From NCBI RefSeq assembly GCF_910592395.1, contig NC_088314.1, positions 4,032,001 through 4,096,000 on the forward strand: 64,000 bases of DNA. Reading direction: 5' to 3'. Source of the DNA: Lineus longissimus (taxonomy: Eukaryota; Nemertea; Pilidiophora; Heteronemertea; Lineidae). The first letter of the stretch is position 1; every line of letters begins with the position of its first letter. Below the pieces are notes generated by a model, which was given only the letters and a program-made list of their open reading frames with translations, had not been told where the DNA came from and did not search any database. The position numbers were made by a program, and so were the translations under genes. This document shows positions 1-14,900 of the stretch, one piece after another.

Positions 1-3000
1 ACGGGTCAGCTGGTGGAGAAGGACTGTATAGACATCCTATAGAAATATGTGCAGTGGCCATAGCTCTACGGTAAAAAAACGCCGGAAACCGTTACATCTC
101 GTCTTGTTGCAGAAAGATTTTATCAAAAACAAAATTCATGAAATTTACAGCACCCCCTCTTCATTGGAATACGATGTTTCGACTGATGATTGTGATTATT
201 TTCTTAGTATACTCGTTCGAAGGAAATACTTTTCTCCCATATATTTTCACGTAAATCAAGTTTCGCTTTTCCCAAAAAATATCGACCCCCCCAAAAAAAT
301 ATCAAAGATTCTTGCAAAAAACTAAATAATAAATATGATTTTGTCTATTAAGCTCGCGGCTACGTCGAATTGAAATCTTAGTTTTAGCTTCCCCATTGAA
401 AATATACCAATTGAAGTTGCATGGTAAGCTCAAGCAGTCTATAGTTAGATTGTATTGTGCTGTGTATGCATCCAGACTTCCAGTGAAGCCGGCTTGACTT
501 TTTAACACTTCACAGCACGCGTTCTCCAACTGCTACCCAAAACCAAAGATCTGATCTCCGGCGAAACCTCAGCGCTTCTCCCAACAGTCAATGTACTTCA
601 CCTATCGATAGGACGAAATTACAAACTTAGCTTTCGCTAAAGAGAAAAGGCATTCGGAGAAACTGTAGAGAGCCTCTTTGGGATGTTGTGGTACCCCGGT
701 GCGACTGAATTACCCACTCACTCGAAATAGATACTGTGGAGAATTCCTCTCATGGGGCGCACTGCTCGGTGAAGTTACCATTTAACGAGACTACTGGGGT
801 AGCCTCCGTCGTTGTTTCTCCTCTTGAAAATTGCTTGTTTATCATTGGCAAATGCTAGACGAAAGTACCACGCGGTGAAAAGGTGGTGTAATCGCTGAAT
901 CTAAGAGGTTTAAAGGAATGGTCAGTTTCTGTCGATTTCTCAGATCTTTTCAATGGATTCTACAAGACCTTGAAAACTGCGAAGATCTATCCGCCAGCAA
1001 CGGGTAGGCTCTGATAATCAACTTATGAATTTCCCATGTCTAAAGGAGACTTTAATGTTTTGTCGAGAGTAACGATGGCATCTGATAATCAACTTCATTT
1101 CGAAATGTCTTAGGGTTTATGTCAAGTGTACAACTCTTTGGTTTTGTTTGAAGGAAATTTCTCCTCGACGACCCTTGCCCTCCAAATGGCATTAGGCTAC
1201 ATGTTGTTGCGGGCTTTTAGTTCTATCCTTATTGCACTCGACTCAGCTATTAAGTAGTAATTCAAGGGGGATTTGACAATATCAAAACATGCAACAAAAT
1301 GCGGGACAAAAAGGGGCGGCGAAAATCCACCAAGAATTTCTTTCACCATTGTGGGGTGCAATGGTATTTATTTCTATCATGGTGATCGCCAATTCAAAGG
1401 ATATTAACTAAATGGACTTCGAGAATGTTGAACAAGTGATATCAAAATAAAATTAAACCTGTTTTGCTTCGAAGTGAACTCTTTTGTCAGCGGAAGTCTT
1501 AGACTTAGTTTGCCGTTTTCAAAATGGCCGACGGGCAACTGAACTGGAAGACAACAATTCAAGCGAGTGTATAAAATGAAATGCGCTGAAAATATTATGT
1601 TATTGATTTACAGACATGTACTCATGGTTTCATTTAGGCGTATCAAATCACCTTAGGCGATTGATTTTGTTGTACTTGTGGGTGTTAGTGCGTCAATCGT
1701 GTTTTGTTTCACTATTCACGAAGTTTAATACCATGAGTTTGTCGAAAAGACACCAAATTTGCTCAGAACCATTACATGAAATGTCACTCGTTTGGGGATA
1801 AAATAAGTCACAATACTCGAATAATCTAAAAAAATTATTTCCTGATTTTGAAGTAAGCAAAAAGTGGAGTGTTGTCTGCTTCTGCTACAGTGGAAACATC
1901 CGGCGAACGCGCGACAGTCTTGTTTTCTGTCCCGATTGATGATTGCAAGGATATAGATTCCATTTAAGAAAAGTGCCCTCTAATAAACTACATGTAATTT
2001 AATTAAAAATGGAGTGATTTCATAATTGACAAAATCTATAATATTATGACATATGATGGAATGAAATGTCCGGTTTATGAACCTTTAAGCTGTAAATGTC
2101 TGAGTATTTTGGCGATAATTGATTTAATCAGGGAAGAGTCCAAGATCCGTATTTGACAATTTCGAGTATTTTGGAAGTAATGACAGTTCATTCAATGTCT
2201 GAAAGAGTTCCAGTAAATATCCAGAGGCTACAGTTAGAATTGGTACGCAGTCTTTCACCAAAAGTATGCCAGAATAAACCGGCTTTCCACCTCGAAAGGT
2301 AAACTAATTACCAAAGTTTTCTGCTGCAAAACATATAACGCGTATTACACGAATATCTCTGGTACACGCATGTTGAATATCTGCACTTCAAGGCAAGTCA
2401 GACTCGAATAGTGGGTAAGAAGGGAGTTTAAATATTTAATGGAACCTTCCTCTTTTTGCCCAATAAACCACCACCAAAATGGGCGTTTGTTCAAGGCGTT
2501 CGTCCGGAAACAAAATACTGGATGTTTGGAGGGGCGCCTTGATGATAACGTATGGCATAAATGATAGTTTCATGTGGTACGATATACACATTTGCAGTTT
2601 CAAATATTGACTGGACGAACGGAGCGTGGAAACAACTGTGTTAACGTCGTCCCCAAATGTGCATCGAATATCGCCAACTTTTTTTTCTGGGGTCACCAGT
2701 AAGTGGTCGTGGTTTTGTATGTTTAGTCATACGGTGTCGAAAATTAGCGGAAAGTTTAACTTCAATTATGCAAATGTCACCAAACATTGTGAGCAAATGG
2801 TCCAAACCTCCGCAAATATGGAACAAATTCGTCAAAGCATCTATCTACGCATGCGCAGGTTAATTAACATAATTGGTCACTTTATGTAATTGTTTAAATG
2901 CTGCCGATTTATCAGAACGCGTCGTTCTGCTAATGAGGGAAACAAATTTTGGTCAAAGTCATTATACAATTAATAAGCAATTTCTAGAAAAACAACCCAG

Positions 3001-5519
3001 GTTTGTACACCAAGTGTACATGAAGCATACACTGACATGTTCACATCTATATTGTGTGGACAATGGCTCAAGAAATTTGTTTTGCTGATCTGTACTTCAA
3101 CTCGATCAGTATTAAACACTGACGATAAATTAGATTTTGCTATAGAGACCCTGAGAAAGTTCTTGTTGTTGGTTGAAAGTTGTAACATTTTCTTAATTAA
3201 AATTAGTTGCTCTAAAGGCATCTAAATACTTACTGCTTCACATATTAATTTGTTATTTGCATTCTTGATTAACAAGGTGTGGGATCGCATGCCCTTTGAG
3301 ATAACAGAATCGCAGCAAAGGTGAAAGGGAGAATGGTAGCCTTTGACGTTAGTTACTTGTAACATGGCGGTACTATTAAACTAGAAACTTCCTTGCTTGT
3401 AAGCAGAGCATAAGAGACCATGCTACTGGCTATATTCACTGCTGCAGAAGACGCATCAAAGTATCAAACCGAAACATCAATGAGCTCGTTCTAATTTTCT
3501 AAAAAGTATACCATATGTCCCCTCTCCTCCCCACCCCATCATTATTTTAGTTTTCCTAGCCATCCCTCCCTCTTCGACTTGCCCATATTTTATCTTCAGG
3601 AAAATGTGTCATCATCAGATTAACATGTTCACCTTTACAACTAAACAGCCCACAGGAAGGATCCATGCCGGTCGGTACGGACCCTTTCTTCACATTATAG
3701 CCTAAGAAAGCAAATTTTCCACACAATTACCAAAACCTTTAGACCCCCATCCCAGGATTTTCCACTCAGTTTGACAGGAAAAGGAACTTAGCATATTCGG
3801 CTTTAAATCTGCCAGAATAATTTTCTCACACTCTGTTGGTCAGTGCAGTGCGAACTAAAGTCTCTTTTTAAACTTAAGTTTGTTTTACTGGTGGCGAAGA
3901 TTTCTGAACAAAAAAGGAATCTACCGCACTATTTCAAAAATGTGATTTATATCTCTTGTTTGCTGCGGGCGTATTCCGAGAAAGAAATCTCTCGTAAATG
4001 ATATAATCTATCATCATCTACCACCTTTGATGTTGAACATAACAGATTTAGTTTTTTTTTTCTTCTACTCACTGCTACTATTATACTGTACTATTTATTC
4101 TACCGATTAAAACATAAAAATATGCGAATTTGCTCAGCTCAACTCGGCAATTCTGTTGTCCCATACAATCTGCCGCCTCTATGATAAAAAGAATGAACGA
4201 TGTTGGTTGGCCCATGTGGATCCTTTTTATAGACCTTGGGAAAAATAGCTTTTTACTATCGGATACGACATTCATACCCATCTGCTCCCCTAAAACCTCC
4301 ATCCGTTTGCCGATTCCCAACTAGAAAGATTGACTGGTTCGGCATTTCTTTGGCTGATATCATTACTGGGTAACCAGCAAGAGGACATCAGTAAAGTGAG
4401 GTCTGTAGTAGTTGCGAGATATTTCAAGAATCATGAGGTAGGCCTATACAGTTTATTATTACAGCTTCAATAGGCGTTACATGGCAAAGTCTAGCATCTG
4501 TTTTGAAGAGGTGTACGCTAAGATATGAAAATGCCTTTTGCTCATCAAGGAACGTAAATGGAACGACTTGAAGATGACAGTAAGATTTCCCACCTAGCCA
4601 GATGGGCAAAAAGTAGCAAGCCTGTTGAAAAAAGATATGATGTTGACTAGACCATTAGTTCCAACGACATCTGCGAAATCAAATAGTTAAGAGATGAGTG
4701 TTCTTAATGTATGCACAGAAGGGTTGCATCTTCTTGTGAATTCCAGAGTCTACATGAGCTCTCTGAAAACTAAGAGGTCCAAGTTCTCGGTTTTAAGGGT
4801 CTCTTACAAAACGTCACGATTATTACAATACAGCGTCGCCTGAAGTGAAATTCTGAACTTGTCCCGTATGATAAAATCACTCTTTAAAATAGTCAGCAGG
4901 GGTGGTACGCCATTGTGCCTTTGACAGTTGACCTGACCCTGGGTTTGGATGCCCGGGGGTACATCAATCTGTTTCGCTGAGAACTCTATCGCCTAAGGTC
5001 TCAGACTATGGCTGCCTTCAAGGCACACTAAAACTGGAATGACGTCTCGAGACAATGCAGCATGTTTCGTAAGGTGGCAACGCCAACGGCCAATTATTTT
5101 AGCAATTACTTTTTCAATTTTCAAGTAAATGGTGTAAAATGGTCAAGTGTCCTTTCTCATCACTTCATCTTCTTGCCTAAACACTACAAACACAAAAGCA
5201 ATGACAGTTCGGGGAGATGGTCCATGCAGTTTCTAAGGCTTGAACAAGGGTGTTGGAGGGGTTACCTGTACTCTCTCATACCATGAATCTATACCAGGTC
5301 AGGAGGATGGTGGTTAACATCCTCCGTCACAGTTTTAAGAACTGTAAAATGTTTGGACTCTTCAAAACTCTCAAAATGTCTTAACTGAAGTAAACTAAAA
5401 GGTGTTAACTTCGAAAAGTACATGTGTTTATATGTTACACGAATAAATCAATATGGCGTGTAGGAAATTAGTGTTTGATATTTGAAAATCAGTTCGTCAT
5501 GAGAGTGAGTTTCGCTATC
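1..5519. other. Intergenic DNA, no gene recognised
   Basis: Both strands were read. ORFs here are short, without domains, flanking splice sites or codon-use signal. The sequence is AT-rich with small poly-T runs. Nothing can be supported as a feature. Confidence 0.6.
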
Positions 5520-5793
5520 GGTAATACCATACCACAGCATGCAGCCAATCAGAGCGAAGTACTAGAGAGCTCGCCCAGTGGGCCATCATCGAGCGGGGAA
5601 AAAGAGTCATTCAGTCAACGCGACCGCCGCACATGGAGTACCTTTACAACCCCGCGGCGGACTACACGTTCTAAACCACTGCGGATTCTAATATGATATG
5701 ATAATCAATAAGATGTAGTCACTTTGGATATTTCTTGTGATTTCTATAAACTTTTGCCATGTGTTCATGACGGTGTCTTGTTATTTTTCCTAG
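5520..5793 (+). promoter_or_regulatory. Probable Wnt5 promoter or untranslated leader region
   Basis: About 160 bases from 5520 are much richer in CpG than the surrounding DNA, and contain a CCAAT box at 5545-5549 in the context AGCCAATCAGA. The block lies just upstream of the acceptor that precedes the Wnt5 start codon. This is the pattern of a promoter and leader exon, but no TATA box and no clear leader donor could be fixed. An ORF across it has no recognisable domain and is probably incidental. Confidence 0.35.
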
Positions 5794-5797
5794 GCAT

Positions 5798-5916
5798 ATG
5801 CGCTGGAGGATTGTTGACAAAATGACGCACTTTCCTTGGAGGAAATATATACTCCCGCTGGCTGCGGCTCTGTTGCTGCATGTTGAGTTGACGGCTACCT
5901 TACAAGCAATGTGGTG
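5798..5916 (+). CDS. Wnt5: Wnt5 coding exon 1: signal peptide
   Basis: The exon carries the start codon and a signal peptide: a basic start (RWRIVDK), a second Met at residue 9, then a hydrophobic stretch around [11 protein letters not shown] and the tryptophan pair that opens mature Wnt5. It ends TGG-TG before a GTAAGT donor at 5917, so the second Trp codon is split. A good acceptor (TTTTTCCTAG, ending 5793) lies just upstream of the ATG, so an untranslated leader exon probably precedes it. Either Met could start; the second has a more typical signal-peptide n-region. Confidence 0.85.
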
Positions 5917-8900
5917 GTAAGTAAATATATTAGATCAGTTTTATCTTCTGTAAGTGTTACACGTCTTGCATCGGTGCCCTATTCTTGTGACAACAAAAGT
6001 TTGCAGTAAGTTACAAGAAAAAATATGATATGATTTATCATACTTTCTTTGTAGCATTATGTCGCAACTGTTGGTCTAATCCTCTTGCCGCCTTAAGTTA
6101 AAGGACATCAGTATCATGGTAGTAGTCGTCTATTCTTCCCCTTGGCACTCCTTATGATATATTGCCTTGAATATTACGATATCATAACATTTTAATGAAC
6201 AGTATTTCAAAATATTCACCTTAAAAGTATGGACTCAAACAATTGTTACCTGAATCACTAGACTATTGTATACTCAAGTGAACCTCTTATGTCCTTAAGT
6301 GTAATTATTTTAACAATTTCTATTTGAATAATCGTGTTTGCAGATGCCTCTTCTTAGGTTAACACGGGTGCCAGTCTGATATAAATTGTTCAGTGTGTTT
6401 AAATGCAATACTCTTTGCAAATGGTTCCATCATTGTGAGATGGGCATTTTTGATTTAACGATTATTTGAGTTATCAAAAAATCAAAACAGTACATATATT
6501 TGGTATTTGCTTAGTTTTGGGTATTAAGTTTACCTTTCGACCTTTGTCTGTAATCCTTTATTTGACGTATATAGAGTCAAGTGCAGCCATATCATATCAG
6601 CCAAATCGAAGAAAAAGTTCACACAACAATTTAAGGAAAGATTTGGACACATATCCGATTTCTGTCCTGATGTATTGTTTCATTTTTTTACGTGGTTGCT
6701 CTCCGTTGTTAAGGTTTATTTTTTTAATGGAGACATTTGGCATAAGTGCTCTCAAGAGGGTCGTGCACCGACCAGCCCGGGGTATATCGCCACAATGGTG
6801 CCCCAGATTACTTAAAAATTGTAACATTAGCTAATTTCTAAGTGAAATATGCAAATTGTCAGATAAAGCGCATATCGCGCTGGTTGGAATTCTCCGTCGA
6901 GAAAAGTCCGAAATAGGCATCTTTTTGGCTTTTCCCGGTCTGCTCTGTTCATGACGGGAATTTGCATTTACCTCCAAGAATCCGTCGTGGTAGTTTCATC
7001 TAGTATCGGACCAATTGCAGTCTGTAATTCGAAGTATGGGCATTGCAGTTACATTATATAATAGGTGCTACACTGTTTTTTACCTCCTGTTTATGGTCGA
7101 CATCGCAATGAGTATGCCCAACCGCGCACTAATATCCTGCTAGGCCTTCAACGTCACTTCCCCGGCGGCTCAACGTGGACATCTATGAACATCTTTAGAT
7201 ATGTTATAGCCAAGTTTCAATAAATGATAAGTTATTTTTACATTGAATGTACCGTTATATTACATGCTGAGATGACATGAGGTGCACTTAAACTGCACTT
7301 GACGGACTATAGTATTCTTCGTTAGTTTTTAGTGCTTATTCTCTGAAATGGATCGGAATTTATGTTGAAAACTTGGTTGAAAGCATGGACTCGTATTTGT
7401 CTGATACTCTATACGAGATATCAGGGTACTGTACGTCAATCAATCGAAAGATAATGTGTACGCATATCTATTCTCACAATTTCAACGACTTGACTGAAAT
7501 CATAACCATAAAATCCGGATTTTACTTTCCTCTACCAACAACTGCAACTGTTAAATATCCCGTTTGTGATTTATGAGGCCTTTACCAAAATCACACCTGT
7601 TCGGAAGTGTAGGCCTAATTGGCTAATCATCCTAATAAGGCACTAATAGTTCGCAAATAGCTCTTGTCTAACCATTTGGTGACCAGTAATGGCAGGCAAG
7701 GTGTCTGCCTGTACAAATCTATTATCGAAATTATTTGTCGCTAATTGTCCAAACTTGATTGAATGGATGGAATGTTATGGCGAAGAGTTCATTTCACCCA
7801 AAGTCGACAATATTTTTTTAGACGAGGGTCATTTGATCTTCCTAGCCGTGCAAGGCGTGGGACTGATGATAAATTAAGGCGACACCCTATTGGGCCGAAT
7901 TTGACCACGATAGCTAGAAGGTGGACGGTGGCTGAGCACCGAACACACAACTTTGCCTGATCATTCGCATTATAGACATTTATATACCACCAGCCTTTTT
8001 GTATCATTGGAATGCCAGTCCGCGTGCCAGTACTAAAAGTATTTGTAGAAAAAAGCACCCCCACAGAGTCCGACAACTCAAAGTGTACTCACATCATAAA
8101 GCATAAATCTAACACATGTTGTGACGATTCATAGAAAGTCGCCACGAAGGAAACACAATCATTGATGATCTCATAGCAGTTAAAGGGGATTACCATTGAC
8201 GAATTGAACATTTCATGCTATATTCCGCATCTTTGAGTTCTTTGAGCTAACAAGACTCATGAGGAATCGCCAAGCGTATCATGATGACTTCAGTTAGTAT
8301 TTCAGCAATGACAGAGCGTTGTTTTTGTGGCATTCATTTATTTAGTTCACAAGTTAGGTATTTAGAATTCGAATACTAGCTGTCTATAATATCTCAAAAG
8401 CAGTGTTCTTTAATATCGAGATGTCGTGCTTGAATGACCCTACCGCAGATATTGTCAACACCAACTCATAATAGAGCTAATAGTCCTAATCTAATCATCG
8501 ACAGAAGGTGCCACACTTTTCCCAGGACCTATACACACTTGGGCAGTGACAAGAGAATAAGTTTACTTTCTTTGGTCCTTGTTAAAATAGATGACATATG
8601 CCTAAGTACACGATAAATACAACGATGATACGTTGTCCGTTAACCCACTTTTCCCATTAGTGTTATTTTAACCAAGATCATTAACCATGTATCACCCTCG
8701 TTGTTACTGAAGAGTAATGTCTGAATTCTAGCTGCCTATCATTGGCGTGACCGCTTGATCTGTCAGGTTTACTTAACCTATGGGGATAATTTGGGAAGTT
8801 TTAGTTACAGCTACTGCTCACAACATTAGCAGCATCTTGGGACAGCATACTGGTCATCATCAGCATCATCATCATCATCATCATCGTCATCATCGTCGTC

Positions 8901-11900
8901 GTCGTCTACCACTGAAGCAATCTTGCTTTGTCTCAAAAAGGGTCTACTCTAAATAATTGAAATCAAATCGTATCTCAGCATGTATTTTGGTATTCTTTCG
9001 CTATTAAACATCAAGTTTAAAGATGATCGCATGAAAACTTATCGGTGTATCTCAACATGAAGATCGTGCAGTAAACACTACTTTCTTTGATTATAGATCT
9101 GATGCTATCACATGATACATCTAGAGTAAATTAGCTTATTTATCATTGACCTGTCAGATTTACATCAAAATATTTTACCACTGAAACGCAGCTTCTTAGT
9201 CTTGGTGTCATCTATCTGGCCATAATGGTAAACATAATCTTAGTAGATTATCAATTTCAGATGTTATCTTATAGCCATCTTATCAATCTACTGCAGTTAA
9301 CATTTCAAACACATACCCTACTGTTTTCTACATTAGACTTCCCTTCGATAATGTAATTACATTCATATCCATCTATCATTCATTAATATCATGGCATCCG
9401 AGAAAATCAAAGCTTAATCCTTTAACAATCATTTTCCGGAAGACCAAATTCACTTCCACATCGTACAGATCCAAATGATGCTCTGTTAAGAAATCTCGCT
9501 CGATGATGATAAATCTTAAAATCATTGAAAGTACACGAGTTTCCAGAGAGTCCCTTGAATTATAGCTGTTATCACACTCTATCTTCTGCAGTGTCAGCGG
9601 CAATAAACAATTAGCCACGTTACGATTTGGATGTTTATAAACAATTACTTAAACGTAATTCGCTGTAATATTAAACAAACTGACCGATAACGCCTGATAA
9701 ATTTTACAATGCTTATTTTGTCGAAAGCGCCGACCTAAGAATTCCTCTCCCGGCCTTGTAATATAATCTACGAGTTACTGTGATATACAAACCATGTTAC
9801 ATTCTGCGTACAAATATTTTCAGTATCATTTTTCATTGATTGTGCCTATCTTATCTTGGTTGGTTAATGTTGCGATAAAATTTTGCAAGTGCCTTGCCTG
9901 ACCGATTAATGACCTACAGCGAAATGTTCATTGTCAATTATATTGATGGCATGAGAAAAACCACGGCAATTCATACCAGTACACTTAAATTTCCGAAAGC
10001 AAGGTTGACTGGAAGCCTTCCCAAAATAACGGATTGGCCCGACTCCTTGTGATAGGCACATTTCTAAGTTCTACACTGGTGAGGCCGAACGCAACTTCCG
10101 ATTCGCCAGTCCAACATGATTTCTCCAAAAATGTTGATGTCTTAAAACGTTTCTTCCCCTTCCAATCACGCGGGCATTACTCTACAGCTAACCTTTCTAA
10201 CAAGGAAGACCAACAGCTAAAAGTATTGGGAAAGCTATGATGCTTCACAACTGCTGCTTAGGCCATTAATCAATCGTCCAGCAAGAAACTGAAACCGTTT
10301 ACTAACACCTATGGGGGGTTGAACCGTCAGAAACTATTACGTACGATATACTCATTCATTAACCTAACTTCATGAGTAAACAACAAAGCACCGATAATTT
10401 CTGATGATGAAGCTGGAAAATTTAGTGAACTTCCTGTTGCGATGAATGTAAAAATTCAATAGAAATCTTATTTGACCAACATAACGTACATGTATATCTA
10501 GCCACAGTTTCGGAGGTGCTTTTTTTGCTTGCAAATAATATGTCTACATCATCCTGTTTGAAAGAAGTTCGTCACTTTCAGAAAGATCGTGTTTGGTATA
10601 GTGTCCTGCGAAACTGTCCCGTACTTCTCAATATACAAAAACTGACCCATCTCTTTTGCCTCTATTTTCAGGAATTTAGGTGTAAGCGGACTATTTCGAA
10701 ATCCTCAAATGTTTATTCTCGGAGCACAACCAATCTGCCATCAGTTACCGGGACTTTCGCCGGGACAGAAAAAATTGTGTATGTTGTACCAGGACCACAT
10801 GCCCAGCATAAGCAGGGGCGCACGAGTGGGAATACAAGAGTGTCAGTGGCAATTCAGATTCAGGAGATGGAACTGTAGTACAGTGGATAACAGATCTGTT
10901 TTTGGATCAGTAGTAGCAATAGGTAAGTTGCTACATGTAGATAGAGATATAAATATTGTGAGACAATGGCTATAAAGTTTTTTCTTGCTATGTCTGGCCA
11001 AGCGCCTCGAGGGGAAGCTTCAATGGTACGTTATGTTCCTTCTGTTAAAAATAATGTGAGGAACTGGCCATAATATTCAACCCTGTCGTATTCCTGTCTT
11101 CAACTACCTATCGGCCGTTTCTTCTGAGTGAAACAAACGATTGATACTGATAGCTACGTTGCAGTCCTCTAAGCATGTGCGTCTGTTAAACCATGTTTAA
11201 GCGACACGAACGAATCTCTGCTAAGGCACCCTATTTTGTGAGAATCTTGCAAAGGTCTAACATTAGGGTACCGAACCGAAGCACCCAGTAACGCAGTAGG
11301 CTAGTGCTCGTGGTTAGTTCGTCGTTGCTTGAGGGTACCATTCACCTCGAGTGCGAACCCGCCTAACTCTTGTCCCCTGAGGCGGTTTCCTCGTCCACAA
11401 TAGCACGTACAACACTTCAAGTGCCACGCCGGAGGTTAAAGGAAACCACAAAAAGTCCGCTTTGCTTGTTGATTTGAACCGATTCACTCAATTCAAACGT
11501 CTTGGAAAGGGGCTGTTCGGACTTTACTAAAATATAGGCAAAGGTGTTTTTATAAAGATGATCAAGTGTCAATTATTTTAAATTTTTTTGCCTCAGACTC
11601 AGACGAAGGCAATAAGAAAAGTGGAATGAAAGAACATTCCATAACATCATGCCCAAAACATATTTTTTAATTGTTAAAATCTCATTTGCTTGGGAATTTG
11701 AAAGTAGAAGTTTTCTTTGACACGAGAGACTAAAAAACGTGTGGTATACGACGTTTTACTTGGTATCTAACCCGAAATATCCGTCACGTCTCGTCATCTT
11801 AACGCAGTGATGAATATGATAGTTAGCGGAACTAATTTTCAGTTGAAATCAAGCGTAACCCGCGGTTGTTACTAAAGCCCACAATCCGACACACCAATTT

Positions 11901-14900
11901 CTCTTCTGTCTACAATATTCTCCATAACAAATTTTACCAGGTGCTAGTATCATCAATGTTTGCATTTCTTGCATTTTCATCGCTGGCCAGTGTTTCTTCC
12001 CGGAATTCTAGACAGTGTTAGGAAAGCAATATGTTTGGGGAAAAACACCAAGTTATGAAAAAATTCATGGTTGCAAAGAGATTGACTACAAGACTATAAT
12101 TAAGCATGTTGGGAAAAGCAACTTTGATTGAAAATACCATAAAGCTGTGAAATATTTATCATGGTCGAAAAAAGATGGACGTCTCGACCGTAAATGGAGT
12201 TTGGAAAAGCATTATAGTCCTATTTTGGTCAACGGTACCAAACTCTGAAAAATTTATCAATGCTGGTAGAAGAAAGGAAAAAAAATCCTGATGTTTGTAT
12301 TGGAAGTCAAAGCATCATACTGAACGCAACAAATCGAGAGAAAAAAAAAACCTTCACCATTGATATGTTTGTAATATAATATTACCTGCCCTGCAAAACC
12401 ATCTCACATCGGAACGTAAGTTCTATTGCCAGCCAAATGTATGTAAGCATTGCTCTTTTAACAGTCCAGCGAGATACACAGTTCAACATACACACAAGTT
12501 GGATTAGATTTCGCCATAAGCATACTCAAAAACCCTGTACACGCACAACGTTAATGCATATCAAATTTACTTCTACTGACTTCTGAACTATATTGTATAG
12601 TATCAGATTTAAAGTCCATGCTATCTTGATCCAACAAACTTGCACAAATACGCAGACAGTATACATGCAAACCACACTGGACCTGTTAAGTTTGAAAAGC
12701 ACTCCACAACACTTTAACCTCAAGTCTTCTTAATTGCTGACCCTCTTTTGACAATGATTTCATTACAAAGCCTCCGATATCTTTCAGAGAAAGGCTTGAC
12801 ACCATTTTGAGCTCATTTCTTCATTTTCAAAAGCTCAAATCTTTCAGGAAAAGTCCTTTTTATCGCCAAGCCCATCTCAATGGAGTGCCGGGTTTTTACT
12901 AAACCAAATAGAACTTGTTTTTTAACCCCATGCGTGCGATTTTATTATCTCAATCACGATATTGTGATGTCCAATGGTGAACACGTCGCCCCTCCTTTCG
13001 TTAAGCTTGCTGCATGCTCACGAAAATCTAACAGCCATCGAGCAGCGATTGAATAAGTCCAGGATTTTCAAAAAGCAGCACATTCGGTCACACATTGACC
13101 ATTCAGAAGGACGCCGTTTGCATCATCGGTGTAAACATGAAGAATACGCCACTGGTGATATTTGGGGACATCTTGTGGATGTTGCTGGAATGGAAAGCAT
13201 GAGAGAATGAGTAACTGGTTGAACCATTGACTGCGTTCGCTATCGTTTCCTTTCGTGCACTTTATTGGCGGCGCAGTTTCCCTGCTCTCTCCTTCTCTCT
13301 GTAGGCTTTGTCCACGGTGAATGACACACTATGGGGGCCAATCTGCTGCCACATGAAATGTACTTTATTCAATCATTGTGAGACAATGCCGCAAACGCGA
13401 CACATGCCCATGCGACATCGTCGTTTCCAGGTAAAGATTTGTAGTAGACAAGACATTGGTAAAGTGATGGTCAAGACTTGCATGGACAAGGTTGATGTCG
13501 TCTACATCTCATTCGCTGCACATTGACTCTGTGAATCCTGTGCTATGTATTTCATAAAACATACTGCATACATGCAATGTACGCACGTTCATTGAACCAA
13601 GCGTGGAGTGCAACCAACTCATGTCTCGCGTGTCTGTACCCACTGAACCTAATCAATTCTCAATGAAAAACACGAAGCCATTGAAATGTAGCACAGATTG
13701 TTTTATCCTTGAGATTGAGTTTCGATCGCACTCGGCTTCCTTGAACAGGTATGATATATGTCATTCTAACTAGTATCAAAACACTTGTGTAATTAGTATA
13801 GATAATACACTGCACCGCGATCTCATATTAGTTTGAATAGCTTGATACAAAAGGTAAAAACGATCGATGGGAAATTGAATGGGGTGAATATCGCCCTCCC
13901 ACACATTGCATATATTCTATCATTATTCTATAGATAATTGATGTAGCATTTAATTGGCTTCATTTGGCTCCGTGTGATGGACCCATTGCGGGAATCATCA
14001 GGTACAGGTGAACTGTGCAGATGATTTGTTTGTGCACTATATGTAAGAGCAGTGGTTCAAAGGAACTTCACACAACATGAGAACGGATTCCGCCAAAATC
14101 TCCGCACAGGGGCGCGTTAGTCGCTATTGTTGTCGTCGTCGTTTATAGGAACGTTCCTTGCCAAATAAAAAGAACACCAGAAAACCCCTGAGAAGGAGGT
14201 TGGTTTCCGCCATGTCGTTGTCCTCTGAATTATGAATGGACTCATTGGGACTCGGAGTGGGCAGGATAGACAGCGGATTCAGAGCACCAGTAAAGCATCG
14301 GGATCAGTCAAGTTAATGCCATGAAAACTATGATAATTTATTAATAATCTTTTGAAAAAAAGATCATGGTAACATGAGAGTCGGTTCGAGCTGAGGTATG
14401 AAAGATATGCCGCCATTGCAGAAAAAGAACCACGGGTCTTCTCGAAGAATGAATGAACATGATGTGAAATGCTGTTCGTAATGTTTACCAGTGATAGAAA
14501 CCTCTACATATTACATGTAGATCCAGTGAAACAGCGCGGCGGCCGGGGTAACAGGTTGGTGGAGATGCCCCCGATAGGCGCCATTTCTCTGCCGGAATCC
14601 CCTGAACGCAGCCTGAGAGAAGATTTCTGGAACGATGCCTTCATTCAGATCAAATTTGCCAATTTTCGTATTGTATGAAGTTAGTTTTAATGTAAGGTGA
14701 TACCTAATAGCTATGTCGACTTGAAGTGTTGAACGGATTTGATACCTACACTGTTCATGTGAAGATCCAAACAACGTGTTACGAGATCAAACTCTGGCCT
14801 ACTCAGTCGAAAGGGCCAACCTCCTAATCAAGTGAACAAGGTTACACCAGGACATGGAAGAAGCGGTAGCGAGATATCGGCAGCTGCTTGGGGGAATCTT

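Noticed and set aside
6466-6834. 122-residue ORF on the + strand in Wnt5 intron 1
   Set aside because: Hydrophobic runs come from AT-rich DNA; no family features.
10034-10240. ORF reading like a short secreted precursor
   Set aside because: No Met codon starts it (TTG), and no clear acceptor or conserved motif was found.
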